Shown: one piece after another, positions 33,545 to 44,199 of the stretch
Numbering within the stretch: position 1 is the stretch's first letter
How the letters are laid out: every line of letters starts with the position of its first letter
Assembly (NCBI RefSeq): GCF_026626635.1
Contig: NZ_JAPNKA010000001.1
Span: 186,001-250,000 of the forward strand
Length of the DNA stretch: 64,000 nucleotides
DNA from: Archangium lansingense
Lineage (GTDB): Bacteria > Myxococcota > Myxococcia > Myxococcales > Myxococcaceae
Reading direction: 5' to 3'
Position numbers and translations under genes: made by a program
The notes under the pieces: generated by a model
Told to the model about the DNA's origin: nothing
Database searches by the model: none
What the model saw: the letters and a program-made list of their open reading frames with translations, nothing else

Positions 33545-34864
33545 ATGACGCCACCGCGTGGGCTCAACGCGCTGCACCTCCACCAGGGGCACCCGGACTT
33601 CCTGGACCTGCCCTGGTACCTGCCCCTGGAGGAGTGGCGTCTGGAGGTGTGCCCCCGCCTCGTCGAGGTCCCCCGGGGTCTCTCCCGGCACCCGGTGGTC
33701 TTCGTCAGCTACGGGGCGCACATCTACGCGCTCAAGGAGCTGCCCCTGTCCGTGGGGCGGCGCGAGTACGAGATGCTGCGCGGGCTCGAGGAGCGCCACC
33801 TGCCAGCGGTAACCGTGGTGGGGCTCGCGCGGGTGCGCGTTCCAGGCGAGCCCGGGGACGAGGTGGCCATCCTCCTCACGCAGTACCTGCCCTCGTCGCT
33901 GCCCTACCGCGTGCTCTTCATGAACAAGGGCCTGGAGCGCTACCGCGAGCGGCTGCTGGATTCGATGGCCAGCCTGCTGGTGCGGCTGCACCTCGGTGGC
34001 TTCTTCTGGGGGGACTGCTCCCTGTCCAACGTCCTCTTCCGTCGCGACGCGGGCGAGCTCCAGGCGTATGCGGTGGATGCGGAGACCTCGGAGCTGCACC
34101 CCAAGCTCTCCGACGGCCAGCGCGAGCTGGATCTGCTCATCATGGAGGAGAACGTGACGGGTGGGCTCGCGGACCTGGCGGCGATGGTGGAGCTGCCTCC
34201 GACGCTCGACGTGTACGCGACGGCCCCGAGCATCCGCCAGCGCTACGAGCGGCTGTGGGCGGAGATCAACAAGGAGCTCATCCTCACGCCGGGTGAGAGC
34301 TACCGCATCCACGAGCGCATCCGGGCGCTGAACGAGCTGGGCTTCTCGGTGGGCGAGGTGGACCTGGTGGCGAGCGGGGATGGGAGCCAGTTGAGGATGC
34401 GGACCATCGTGACGGACCGCGAGTACCACCGGCACCAGCTCCACAACCTGACGGGGCTGGTGGCCGAGGAGCGGCAGGCGGCGCTGTTGCTCAACGAGGT
34501 GCGCGAGCTGAAGGCCACGCTGACGCGCGAGATGAACCGGAGCGTCCCCCTGAGTGTGGCGGCGTTCCGCTGGCTGGACGAGCGCTTCCGGCCGACGTTG
34601 AACAAGCTGGAGCGGGAGCTCGGGCCGGCGGCGGACGAGGCCGAGCTCTACTGCCAGGTGCTGGAGCACAAGTGGTTCCTGTCGGAGCGGGCGAAGCGGG
34701 ACGTGGGCCTGGAGGTGGCGGTGAAGGGCTACGTGACGCTGCGCCGCGAGCAGCCCGCCCCAGCGCTCCTGCGCTCCGCGACTGAACCGCTGCCCGGTGT
34801 GGTGGCCAACACCGGGACTTCGCCGACCGACAAGCAGGAGGCTCCCTCGTCGGAACGGAGCTGA
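33545..34864 (+). CDS. DUF4032-type protein with kinase-like fold
   Basis: The 439-aa protein has a kinase-like N-terminal half: YALKELPL with a candidate ATP Lys, GGFFWGDCSLSNVLF resembling the catalytic loop of LPS-kinase-type folds (Asp in GDCSLSN), and AVDAETSE resembling the metal-binding Asp. The C-terminal half is helical and unassigned. The arrangement matches DUF4032 proteins. The ATG at 33545 is preferred over the upstream GTG because the intervening residues look non-coding. A disordered tail ends the protein. Substrate unknown. Confidence 0.65.
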   Translation: MTPPRGLNALHLHQGHPDFLDLPWYLPLEEWRLEVCPRLVEVPRGLSRHPVVFVSYGAHIYALKELPLSVGRREYEMLRGLEERHLPAVTVVGLARVRVPGEPGDEVAILLTQYLPSSLPYRVLFMNKGLERYRERLLDSMASLLVRLHLGGFFWGDCSLSNVLFRRDAGELQAYAVDAETSELHPKLSDGQRELDLLIMEENVTGGLADLAAMVELPPTLDVYATAPSIRQRYERLWAEINKELILTPGESYRIHERIRALNELGFSVGEVDLVASGDGSQLRMRTIVTDREYHRHQLHNLTGLVAEERQAALLLNEVRELKATLTREMNRSVPLSVAAFRWLDERFRPTLNKLERELGPAADEAELYCQVLEHKWFLSERAKRDVGLEVAVKGYVTLRREQPAPALLRSATEPLPGVVANTGTSPTDKQEAPSSERS

Positions 34865-34986
34865 CCCCGCCGCGTTCCCCTCAGGAATCCGAGTGGGGCC
34901 CGTGGAGAACCCTGGCCGCTGTTCCCGGGTGGCCTCGCCGTTTCGCGGGGTTGCGGCTGGTCCGGGGCCTGCAAGGTGGCGCCGTC

Positions 34987-35478
34987 ATGCGCCCTTCCTT
35001 CCCGCCCCTTCGTCGCCTGAGCCGTCTCGCCGCCAGTGGTGCAGTGCTGGGACTGCTCGTGAGTTGTGGTGTCTTCGAGCCCGAGGACCTCCTCTACCAG
35101 GAGCGCTTCGTCCGGCTGAAGTGGGAGTCCGGAGGTGGGCCCTGCACGGAGGAGATGGACTGCAGCGGCTGGGACGAGCTGCGGGCCGACGGCACCTTCC
35201 GCGTGGACCGGTTCGGGGATTATGGCGGTGCGGTGCGAGAGACCGCCCTGTCCGCGGAGGAGATGGAGTTGGTCCGCGAGGCCGCCACGAGCTCCGAGCT
35301 GCTCGAGGTGCTGCGGCGCGGGGAATATCCCTGCGGCAGGGTCACCGACTCCAGCAGCTACCTCACGCTGGTGCTGGAGGGCTCGAGCTACCGTGCGCAG
35401 CTCGCCGGCTGTAGCGAGCCGGGAGTGAGCGAGCTGCGCACGCTGCTCAAGCGCCTGCGCGACACCTACGCGCCTTGA
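34987..35478 (+). CDS. Lipoprotein, unknown function
   Basis: The 163-aa protein begins with a basic n-region, a hydrophobic stretch and the lipobox LLVSC, so the Cys should be lipidated. The mature part has further cysteines (GPCTEEMDCSGWDEL, EYPCGRV, AGCSEPG) and resembles small myxobacterial lipoproteins with no known role. The ATG at 34987 is the last sensible start before the signal peptide. It converges on the isoamylase gene, with a hairpin between. Confidence 0.65.
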   Translation: MRPSFPPLRRLSRLAASGAVLGLLVSCGVFEPEDLLYQERFVRLKWESGGGPCTEEMDCSGWDELRADGTFRVDRFGDYGGAVRETALSAEEMELVREAATSSELLEVLRRGEYPCGRVTDSSSYLTLVLEGSSYRAQLAGCSEPGVSELRTLLKRLRDTYAP

Positions 35479-35499
35479 GGCGCCGGGCCTGAAAACACA

Positions 35500-35533
35500 G
35501 CGGGGCGCGGCCCCGGAAGGCACCGCGCCCCGC
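35500..35533. terminator. Bidirectional hairpin between lipoprotein and isoamylase genes
   Basis: GCGGGGCGCGG (35500-35510) and CCGCGCCCCGC (35523-35533) form a perfect 11-bp stem with a 12-base loop in the 80-base convergent gap. There is no T-run, which is common in this GC-rich group. Confidence 0.6.
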
Positions 35534-35558
35534 GAATGAACGACGTTGCGTCAGCGGA

Positions 35559-37931
<2,373 letters not shown>

Positions 37932-38109
37932 GGAGTGACTCCCAGCGCGGTGGGGGGGGATTGGAACGGCCGAGGCGGCGGGCCCGCGCCTACCCGTCTG
38001 TCCTACCTTCCAGCACCTCTCCCTCCTGGGAGTCAATCCGGGGTGTTCTGGACTCACCCCGGCCCCCGCGCTCTGCCCGGTGGTGAGCACGCGGCGGCGG
38101 TTGGCGCCG

Positions 38110-38124
38110 CGCGCGTGACGCGCG
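38110..38124 (-). terminator. Hairpin just after the M16 remnant
   Basis: CGCGCG-TGA-CGCGCG forms a perfect 6-bp stem starting 4 bases after the remnant's stop codon (38128). It looks like the original terminator of the decayed gene. Confidence 0.35.
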
Positions 38125-38127
38125 ATG

Positions 38128-38425
38128 TCAGGGAGCGAGCACCTCGACGGAGAAGCCCGCGGCGGTGAGCTGCGGCTTGAGCGAGGTCGCGTCTCCGGTG
38201 ATGACCACCACCTCGCGGCCCAGGGAGAGCTGCTGCACCAGGGCCTGCATGGACGCGGGGGTCACCTTGGAGAGGTGCTCGGATGAGGTGGGAGACCACG
38301 GAGGAGGTGGTGCGGAAGCGCAGGTCGTAGCCACGGGCCACCTGCCAGCGGGCGCGCTCCACCACGTTCTGCGGCAGCGGAGTGTCCTCCAGGGAGCCCA
38401 GCTCGGCGAGGGTGTCAGGACACGT
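38128..38425 (-). pseudogene. C-terminal remnant of an M16-family (pitrilysin-like) zinc protease
   Basis: Two overlapping minus-strand frames together give the tail of an M16 peptidase: PLPQNVVERARWQVARGYDL upstream and HLSKVTPASMQALVQQL then REVVVITGD in the other frame, ending at a TGA. The frame changes near 38281-38287 (one-base shift at CTCATCC), and the catalytic HxxEH half is missing altogether. So this is a truncated and frameshifted relic, replaced on its 5' side by the promoter of the divergent hydrolase gene. Confidence 0.55.
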
Positions 38426-38563
38426 GGGACCCGATGATTTCCCGCGCTGGACAGGACAGGCTACAGTCACGTTGGAGAGTTGGCGTAGCATCCACGCCCC
38501 CTTCGCTGTCCCTCGCCGCGGTACCCCCGTGCCGCGGATACCCCCGACTGAGGAGACCCTTCC

Positions 38564-39349
38564 ATGCCCACTGTTGCCTCCAGCGACCAGACCCCCATCC
38601 ACTACCGCGTCGTCGGAGACGGACCACGCAACGTGTTGCTCGTCCACGGCTGGATGGTGTCGGGCGCGGTATTTGGCGAGTTCGTGGAGAAGCTGGACAC
38701 CACGGGCCTGCGGCTGGTGATTCCGGACCTGCGGGGCTCGGGTGGCTCCGGGGCGCCCGCGAGCGGCTACACGCTCGAGCAGCACGCGCGTGACGTGCTG
38801 GCCGTGGCGGACCACGCGGGACTCAAGCGCTTCACCGTGGTGGGCCACAGCATGGGCGGCCAGGTGGCCCAGTGGGTGGCGGCGCAGGAGCCCTCGCGCG
38901 TGGAGGGGCTGGTGCTGCTCAACACGGTGCCCGCCGGGGGCCTGCCGCTTCCGCCGGACGCCGCGGGGCTGTTCCGCACCTCGGCCAACGACCGGGAGAA
39001 GCAGAAGATCATCCTCGGCCTGGCGTGCAAGCAGCTCTCGGCGGAGGCGCTGGAGCGGCTGCTGAAGGACGCGGGCACGGTGGCCAAGGGCTCCATCGAG
39101 GGCAACTTCGACGCGTGGACGGGCGGTGGCTTCGAGGCGAAGCTGGCCTCCATCACCGCGCCTACGCTGGTGGTGGCCACGGATGACGCGTTCCTGCCGC
39201 CGGCCTTCCTGCGCGAGAAGGTGGTGAATGCCATCAAGAACGCGCGCCTAGCGTACCTGCCGGGGCCGGGGCATTACCCGCAGGTGGAGCGTCCCGCGGA
39301 GACGGCCGCGTTGCTCACGTCCTTCCTGGCCGGTCTTGGCCGCGCATAG
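38564..39349 (+). CDS. Alpha/beta hydrolase (Ser nucleophile)
   Basis: The 261-aa single-domain hydrolase has LVHGW (oxyanion), DLRGSGGS, the nucleophile elbow GHSMGG with Ser96, VVATDDAFLPP supplying the acid, and GPGHYPQVERP supplying the His. No signal peptide. The ATG has a GGAG ribosome binding site. A gene for a 144-aa unknown protein follows 11 bases downstream with its own GGAGG. It could be an esterase, lactonase or C-C hydrolase; the motifs do not separate these. Confidence 0.8.
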   Translation: MPTVASSDQTPIHYRVVGDGPRNVLLVHGWMVSGAVFGEFVEKLDTTGLRLVIPDLRGSGGSGAPASGYTLEQHARDVLAVADHAGLKRFTVVGHSMGGQVAQWVAAQEPSRVEGLVLLNTVPAGGLPLPPDAAGLFRTSANDREKQKIILGLACKQLSAEALERLLKDAGTVAKGSIEGNFDAWTGGGFEAKLASITAPTLVVATDDAFLPPAFLREKVVNAIKNARLAYLPGPGHYPQVERPAETAALLTSFLAGLGRA

Positions 39350-39360
39350 GAGGCCATCCC

Positions 39361-39795
39361 ATGGCCTGGAAGATGTCCTTCGACTACGACGACCTGCATG
39401 ACGTCGTGACGGCGACGTTCCAGGACTGCGTCCTCAACAACGCGCTGGACGTGGCACGTTGGCGCACGGAGGTGGAGGGCTTCCTGTCGAAGTACCCGTC
39501 GAAGGTGGACCTGCTCATCAACCTGGATGGGCTGGTGGTGAAGTACACGGCGGGCCGGGTCTTCGGGCGCGAGCGCACCGAGGTGCTGTCGCGCTACACG
39601 AAGCGCTCCTTCCGCTTCGGCGGCGACGAGATGACGAAGATGTTCGTCAGCACCAGCGGCGTCATCAACGGCGCGGCGGTGAACGTCTACCGCTCGCGCG
39701 AGGAGGCGCTGAAGGCGCTGCTGTCGGACCGAGCCGCGGAACGGGCAGTGGGTTCCGGAGGCAAGCCCCCGGTGTCTGGCAAGAAGGCCATTTGA
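39361..39795 (+). CDS. Conserved-looking protein of unknown function (STAS/SpoIIAA-like possible)
   Basis: The 144-aa protein alternates strands and helices (VDLLINLDGLVVKYTAGRVF, KMFVSTSGVINGAAVNVY, REEALKALL), the pattern of SpoIIAA/STAS-like domains described for other small myxobacterial proteins. The C-terminal 25 residues are disordered and basic. GGAGG lies 6 bases before the ATG. It probably forms a pair with the hydrolase upstream. Confidence 0.55.
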   Translation: MAWKMSFDYDDLHDVVTATFQDCVLNNALDVARWRTEVEGFLSKYPSKVDLLINLDGLVVKYTAGRVFGRERTEVLSRYTKRSFRFGGDEMTKMFVSTSGVINGAAVNVYRSREEALKALLSDRAAERAVGSGGKPPVSGKKAI

Positions 39796-39811
39796 GCCAC
39801 ACCCCGGCGGG

Positions 39812-40519
39812 TCACACCCCGGCGAACCACTCGTAGCCGCGGTCCTCCCAGTAGCCACCCGTAGGCTCTGGGAGGAAGTTCACCTCGGTGAGGTACTTCA
39901 CCATCTTGTAGCCGAGCTTCACGCCCGAGTAGAGGCGCAGCGGCGCGCCATGCTCTGGAGGTAGCGGCTCGCCGTTCATTCCGTAGGCGAGAATTGTCTG
40001 CGGGTGGAGGGCGCTCGGTCCGTCCCAGGAAGAGAAGTAGTTCGAGTCGAAGGAGCGGAACTCGACGAACCGGGCCTGCGGGTCCGCGCCCACGAGCTGT
40101 GCAAGCTCGCTCACCCGCACGCCGTGCCACGAGGCCACCGCGCTCCAGCCCTCCACGCAGTGATGGCGGATGCGGTAGTTCGTGCGCGGCATCAGCCGCA
40201 AGTCCTCCAACGAGAGCACCCCCGGCCGGGCCACCAGCCCGCCCACCTTCAAGGCCCAGCCAGCCGGCGCGAGCGGCACCCGGTCCGAGATGAAGTACTG
40301 CGGAAAGGCGCCGGGCCGGGAGAGGGCCGCCACGGGCTCCTCGGGCGCGAGCTGCTCTGGATCAAAGAGCCCCGCCTGGACGCGCTGATTGAAGCGCTCC
40401 ATGACGCCGAGGAAGCCCTGGCGGGGTCTGCTGCTGTCACACGCGCTCACGGCCGCCGCAGCCGTGCCGAGCAGCCACGAGCGCCGGGTGAGGAGTCGTC
40501 CGCCGCGCCTGTCACTCAT
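39812..40519 (-). CDS. Molybdopterin-dependent oxidoreductase (MsrP/SorA-like catalytic subunit)
   Basis: The 235-aa protein has a twin-arginine signal (TRRSWLLGTAAAAVSAC) and an oxidoreductase molybdopterin-binding domain: RHHCVEGWSAVASWHGV with the Mo-ligand Cys121, then FDSNYFSSWD and KLGYKMVKYL typical of the sulfite-oxidase fold. The AVSAC end of the signal also looks like a lipobox. It lacks the dimerisation domain of plant or animal enzymes, like YedY/MsrP. Its start overlaps the end of the cytochrome b gene by 8 bases, so the two form a periplasmic enzyme with membrane electron donor. Substrate not determined; methionine sulfoxide is one possibility. Confidence 0.8.
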   Translation of the reverse strand: MSDRRGGRLLTRRSWLLGTAAAAVSACDSSRPRQGFLGVMERFNQRVQAGLFDPEQLAPEEPVAALSRPGAFPQYFISDRVPLAPAGWALKVGGLVARPGVLSLEDLRLMPRTNYRIRHHCVEGWSAVASWHGVRVSELAQLVGADPQARFVEFRSFDSNYFSSWDGPSALHPQTILAYGMNGEPLPPEHGAPLRLYSGVKLGYKMVKYLTEVNFLPEPTGGYWEDRGYEWFAGV

Positions 40520-41162
40520 GGCGCCTGCCTCCCGTCACCATCTCTCCCAGCGTGCGCGGGTGGAGCGCCACCATCACCACGTGTCCCACGGTGAAGAGCG
40601 CCAGCAGCGCGAGCACGAGCAGGTGCACCAGGCGGGCCGGGTCATAGCCGCCGAAGAGGGACGTGAGCAGGTGCAGCTGCACGGGCTTGTAGAGGACGAG
40701 CCCGGAGAGCACCTCGATGGTGGCCAGCACCAGCACGCCCGTGTACGCGAAGCGCTGCAAGCCGTTGTAGGGCTCCTGGCGCGGGGCTTCCTTGCGCAGT
40801 CGGAGGTAGTACGCGGCCGTGTGCAGCGCCTCGCGTGCGTCTCGGCGTGGGAGGAAGAGGCGTCGTCTCCACTCACCCGAGCCCACGAGCCAGGCGACGT
40901 AGGCGAGGCCGTTGAGGACGAAGAACCAGCCGAAGGCGAAGTGCCAGTGCCGCGCGCCAGCGAGCCACTCGCCCAGCCGGGTCCACTCGGGAGGCGGTGT
41001 GCCTTGGAAGGGGTAGACGCCATAGGGCGCGCCCTGCGGTCCCATCATGGGATAGGCGACGAGGATCTGCAGGCCGCTCGCGGCCAGGATGGCGAGCAGC
41101 GGCACATTGGCCCAGTGCGCGAGGCGGACGGGTCCGGGCTGAGGACGTCGGGTATGGGGCAC
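40512..41162 (-). CDS. Cytochrome b561-type membrane subunit of the molybdoenzyme
   Basis: The 216-aa protein has four to five membrane helices with haem-ligand candidates in RLAHWANV, RHWHFAFGWFF, and the C-terminal LVHLLVLALLALFTVGHVVMVALH. This is the dihaem cytochrome b fold of hydrogenase/formate dehydrogenase gamma and YedZ-like partners. The start is a GTG at 41162 with GGGGAG 9 bases upstream. It is transcribed before the molybdopterin gene and would pass electrons between quinol and the periplasmic enzyme. Confidence 0.8.
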   Translation of the reverse strand: MPHTRRPQPGPVRLAHWANVPLLAILAASGLQILVAYPMMGPQGAPYGVYPFQGTPPPEWTRLGEWLAGARHWHFAFGWFFVLNGLAYVAWLVGSGEWRRRLFLPRRDAREALHTAAYYLRLRKEAPRQEPYNGLQRFAYTGVLVLATIEVLSGLVLYKPVQLHLLTSLFGGYDPARLVHLLVLALLALFTVGHVVMVALHPRTLGEMVTGGRRHE

Positions 41163-41417
41163 GGTGCGTTTCTCCCCGAGGAGTGGCGGGCCCGTGTGGG
41201 GCGCCCGCTGTGCACCCGGGAGCGCAGCACGCGCGCCAGCGTCACGCAGGAGCCCTCCGGGGCAGGCGCACGGTTCCGGACGCCCGGGCTCGCGGCTCCG
41301 TCTCGCAACCGACAGCGCGCGAGGACCCTACTTGGGGCGGCGGGATTAAAACAACTGACCGGCAAAATAGGATATGGGGTTGACTTGACGTCAGGGGTCA
41401 GTAGGGTTGTGGCCACC

Positions 41418-41885
41418 ATGCCAAGTCACCTTCCTCCTGAGATTCGGGAACGTCTGGCCGAGGCCCTCCGGGAGACCCTCCGCACCGCCCGCGAGAGCGC
41501 GGCGCTCACCCAGGAGCAGATGGCTGAGCGGCTCGGTCTGGGGGTCTCGACCTACAAGCGCCTCGAGCGGGGCGTCATGTCTCCGGGGGTCCGGACCCTG
41601 CGCAAGCTCAGCCAGGTGCTGTGCCTCTCCCTGGATGCATTGCTGGGTCCCGAGTGTGCACGCGCCGTGGAGCAGGCCACGCGGCCTCCCCGCCGCAAGC
41701 GCCCGGCGCGCTCCAGGGCTCCGCGGGCTCGGGCCCTCCCCATGCCTCCCCAGGAGCCTCCCCTCCTGCCCTGGGACTCCTGGGGGATGCTGGCGGCGAC
41801 CGCGAGGTTCCCGGTGGCGCACGCCCTTCCGCTCCTGCTCGTCCGGCGGGGCACGCCGCTGGCGCTCGTGGTGGACGTGGGGTGA
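41418..41885 (+). CDS. XRE-family transcriptional regulator with disordered tail
   Basis: The 155-aa protein has a Cro/CI helix-turn-helix (residues 20-75: LTQEQMAERLGLGVSTYKRL, then LRKLSQVLCLSLDALLG). A basic Arg/Pro linker (about 90-112) leads to a short hydrophobic C-terminal segment (PVAHALPLLLVRRGTPLALV). The upstream region contains TTGACT and the perfect palindrome TGACGTCA with flanking TGAC/GTCA half-sites (about 41370-41400), a candidate autoregulatory operator. The next gene begins 10 bases after its stop. Its divergent neighbour is the cytochrome b/molybdoenzyme pair, which it might control. Confidence 0.7.
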   Translation: MPSHLPPEIRERLAEALRETLRTARESAALTQEQMAERLGLGVSTYKRLERGVMSPGVRTLRKLSQVLCLSLDALLGPECARAVEQATRPPRRKRPARSRAPRARALPMPPQEPPLLPWDSWGMLAATARFPVAHALPLLLVRRGTPLALVVDVG

Positions 41886-41895
41886 AGTGCCGGGC

Positions 41896-42303
41896 ATGAG
41901 CCAGCGGCTCCCAACACGGCGTTTCCTCTACTGTCTCCTCCAGGGAGATGACTTCTCTCCATCGCTCGCCCAGGCGCGCACGGGGCTCCTCCTGGTGGAC
42001 GCGAACGAGCCCGGGGACGTTGCTCCCTCGGGACGTTACGAGGGCAAGGCCCTGAGGTACGGGAGCGCCATGCTGGTGCTGCTCGACGACGACCTGGCGC
42101 CGGGTGCCTCTGCCTTGGAGCCGTTGCGGGAGCTGAAGGTGCGGCTGCCTGAGCTCCGAGCCCTGGGGGTTACCGGGACCACGCTCTACCTGGTGGTCGC
42201 CTACGAGCGGCAGTGCGACTTCGAGCTCTCCCCCGGGGAACTGACGGAGCTCGCCGCGCTGGGGCTACCGCTGGCGGTGTCCTGCCACCCCGCGGCGACG
42301 TAG
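41896..42303 (+). CDS. Protein of unknown function following the XRE regulator
   Basis: The 135-aa protein (ATG 41896) is acidic with a beta-rich first half (TGLLLVDANEPGDVAPSGRY) and helices with SPGELTELAALGLPLAVS at the end. I recognise no family. The spacing of 10 bases to the regulator implies co-expression, and it may be an effector-binding partner of that regulator, but nothing in the sequence proves it. Confidence 0.5.
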   Translation: MSQRLPTRRFLYCLLQGDDFSPSLAQARTGLLLVDANEPGDVAPSGRYEGKALRYGSAMLVLLDDDLAPGASALEPLRELKVRLPELRALGVTGTTLYLVVAYERQCDFELSPGELTELAALGLPLAVSCHPAAT

Positions 42304-42356
42304 TCTCGAGAACCGCTCCGCAGCGCCCATCCGAGCACCTGCTGCATTTCCACCGC

Positions 42357-42956
42357 TCAGGGTTCCGACGACTGTTCAGCCAGCCATTGCTTCAGTGCCG
42401 CACCCTCGAGTCGGACGGGAGCCTCACGGCTGCCGAGGTTGAGCCACGTTGCGTGGATGGACGACAAGCCGAGAGCGCCGCGCAGGTCCGCCCCGCGCAC
42501 CCGGGCGCCGTGCAGCGAGGCCTCGTCCAGCTGGACACCCCGGAGGATGCAGGACTCGAGGTTGGCTTCCACCAGGTAGGCTCGCCGCAGGTCCGCTCCC
42601 GTCAGGTCGGCCCCTTCCAGGTCCGCCTCGTAGAAGCTGGCCTTGAGGGCCTGGGCCTTCTTCAGCACTGCCTTCCTCAACGAGGCCTGGTCCAGGTTGG
42701 CCTTGCCCAGCATGGCGCCCGACAGGTCGGCGCGATCGAACGAGGCAGAGGCCAGGATGGCGCCGAAGAAGTCCGCCTCCGTCAGCGTGCTCTCCGTGAA
42801 GAGAGCCCCCGGTAGCTCGGCGCTCGTGAGCACCTGGCCGGGGAGGTTCGCCTGGGTGAAGTCCGCGTCCTCCAGAGACAGCAGGGCGCCGCGACTTCCC
42901 ATGGAGTCGACCCACGTCTTGTGGAGTGCCAGCCGAGTCGCGATGCCTTTGTCCAT
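42357..42956 (-). CDS. Pentapeptide-repeat protein
   Basis: The 199-aa protein is dominated by A(D/N)Lxx-type repeats between residues 28 and 165 (ADFTQANL, ADFFGAILASASFDRADLSG, ANLDQASLRKAVL, ADLEGADLTGADLRRAYLVE), which fold into a right-handed quadrilateral beta-helix. Some family members mimic DNA and protect gyrase; most are of unknown role. No signal peptide. It precedes the end of the phosphotransferase gene by 36 bases, same strand. Confidence 0.8.
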   Translation of the reverse strand: MDKGIATRLALHKTWVDSMGSRGALLSLEDADFTQANLPGQVLTSAELPGALFTESTLTEADFFGAILASASFDRADLSGAMLGKANLDQASLRKAVLKKAQALKASFYEADLEGADLTGADLRRAYLVEANLESCILRGVQLDEASLHGARVRGADLRGALGLSSIHATWLNLGSREAPVRLEGAALKQWLAEQSSEP

Positions 42957-42992
42957 GTGCGTGCAGGCCTCTCGTGAGGTACCGCGCCAGGC

Positions 42993-44006
42993 TCAGCGTG
43001 ATGCCAGCAGCTTGAGCTCACCGCGGAGCTTCATCCGGCAGTATTGACGGATCGCCATGGCCTTCAAGCCCGAATACCCCCGAGGTACGCCTTCGAGGAC
43101 CATGATGAGATAGAGGTATGCGCGATAGAGGTTGAGCCGGTGGCGCACCTCCTCCGTGAAGACCAGCGGCGAGCCCGTGGCCGCCTGATAGCCGCGCAGG
43201 AAGTCCGTCTCCTGCTCCGGGTCTCGGAAGAGGGCCGTGGACGCCAGCTCCGCCAGCGGGTCTCCCCAGAACGCACGCTCCCCGTCGATGAAGGCCTCGA
43301 TGCGCGCGGCCCCCTCGACGCGGTGTACGAAGACGTTGCCCTCCCAGAGGTCGAAGTGCGTGAGCGTTGGCTCCTCGACTCGCTCGAGCACCTTCGCACC
43401 GGACTGGAACAGCGCGAGAACGTCGCGGGCCGGCATGGGCAGCTTCACCGCGAAGCGCTCGGCGTCCTGGAGGAGCGCCGCGACCATCGCGAGGAACGCC
43501 TCGCGCCACGTACCTGCTTGGAGGCCAGTGTCTGGCTGGAGGTATCCGAAGAAGCGTCCCCGGATGGTCCTCAGCCGCCCCACCAGCTCACCCAGCTCGG
43601 TCTGGATGCGCGCGCGCTCCCCGGTGGTCAGCTGATTCTTCGCCCTGGTCAGCGGGGTGCCACGCAGCCGCTCCATGAAGAAGAAGTCCCTGCCGATGCG
43701 CGTGCGCGAGAAGTCGTGGGCCAGCACGCGCGGCACGGGGCAGACCTTCTCCTTGGCGGCGTGCTCGTAGAACTCGACCTCCGTGCGCATGAGGTCTCGC
43801 TCGTACGTGAGCAGAGGGAGCTCCGGGGGAGGGGCCACCTTCAGCACGACGGACGCCCCGTCCTCGAGCTCCAGCGCGTACGCGGCGTTGAACATCCCCT
43901 CCGTGAGCTCGTCGACGCGGCGCACGGAGCGCTGCGAGCCGAGGACGTCACGGACGAGCAGCGCGAGCTCCTCTCTCTTCAGTGCCACCTTGGTGCGGCT
44001 ATGCAT
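42993..44006 (-). CDS. Phosphotransferase of the aminoglycoside/choline-kinase (APH) fold
   Basis: The 337-aa protein has an APH-type N-lobe (TEGMFNAAYALELEDGASVV, then LKVAPP with the ATP Lys) and the catalytic loop THFDLWEGNVFV followed by IDGERAFWGDPLAEL (metal-binding Asp). This is the aminoglycoside phosphotransferase fold, used by antibiotic kinases but also by sugar, choline and macrolide kinases; the substrate cannot be told. A 15-base palindrome TCTGCCA-G-TGGCAGA lies at 44059-44073, about 53 bases before the ATG, a possible operator. The pentapeptide-repeat gene follows. Confidence 0.75.
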   Translation of the reverse strand: MHSRTKVALKREELALLVRDVLGSQRSVRRVDELTEGMFNAAYALELEDGASVVLKVAPPPELPLLTYERDLMRTEVEFYEHAAKEKVCPVPRVLAHDFSRTRIGRDFFFMERLRGTPLTRAKNQLTTGERARIQTELGELVGRLRTIRGRFFGYLQPDTGLQAGTWREAFLAMVAALLQDAERFAVKLPMPARDVLALFQSGAKVLERVEEPTLTHFDLWEGNVFVHRVEGAARIEAFIDGERAFWGDPLAELASTALFRDPEQETDFLRGYQAATGSPLVFTEEVRHRLNLYRAYLYLIMVLEGVPRGYSGLKAMAIRQYCRMKLRGELKLLASR

Positions 44007-44058
44007 CGTGTGTCTCCAGCGCGGAAGGTATCAGCGGTTTGTACTGCAAGAACCCCGC

Positions 44059-44073
44059 TCTGCCAGTGGCAGA
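44059..44073. promoter_or_regulatory. 15-base perfect palindrome upstream of the phosphotransferase gene
   Basis: TCTGCCA (44059-44065) and TGGCAGA (44067-44073) form a perfect palindrome around one central base, in the gap between the divergent phosphotransferase and the 154-aa gene. A dimeric-repressor operator is plausible; no nearby regulator is obvious. Confidence 0.3.
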
Positions 44074-44172
44074 CTCCAACCTTACTGGTAGCCCCCCTCA
44101 ACGGGCGCGAGGTGGCCGCGGCGAAGAAGTAGCCCTTCATGCCGGCTAATCTGGACGCCACATGGTAGAAGA

Positions 44173-44197
44173 GGGGGGAGGCTCCTGAGTTCCCCCC
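44173..44197 (+). promoter_or_regulatory. Hairpin occluding the ribosome binding site of the 154-aa gene
   Basis: GGGGGGA (44173-44179) can pair with TCCCCCC (44191-44197), leaving an 11-base loop. The purine arm is the only Shine-Dalgarno-like sequence for the ATG at 44200 and lies inside the stem, and the stem ends two bases before the start codon. It could act as a translational control hairpin. Confidence 0.35.
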
Positions 44198-44199
44198 GC

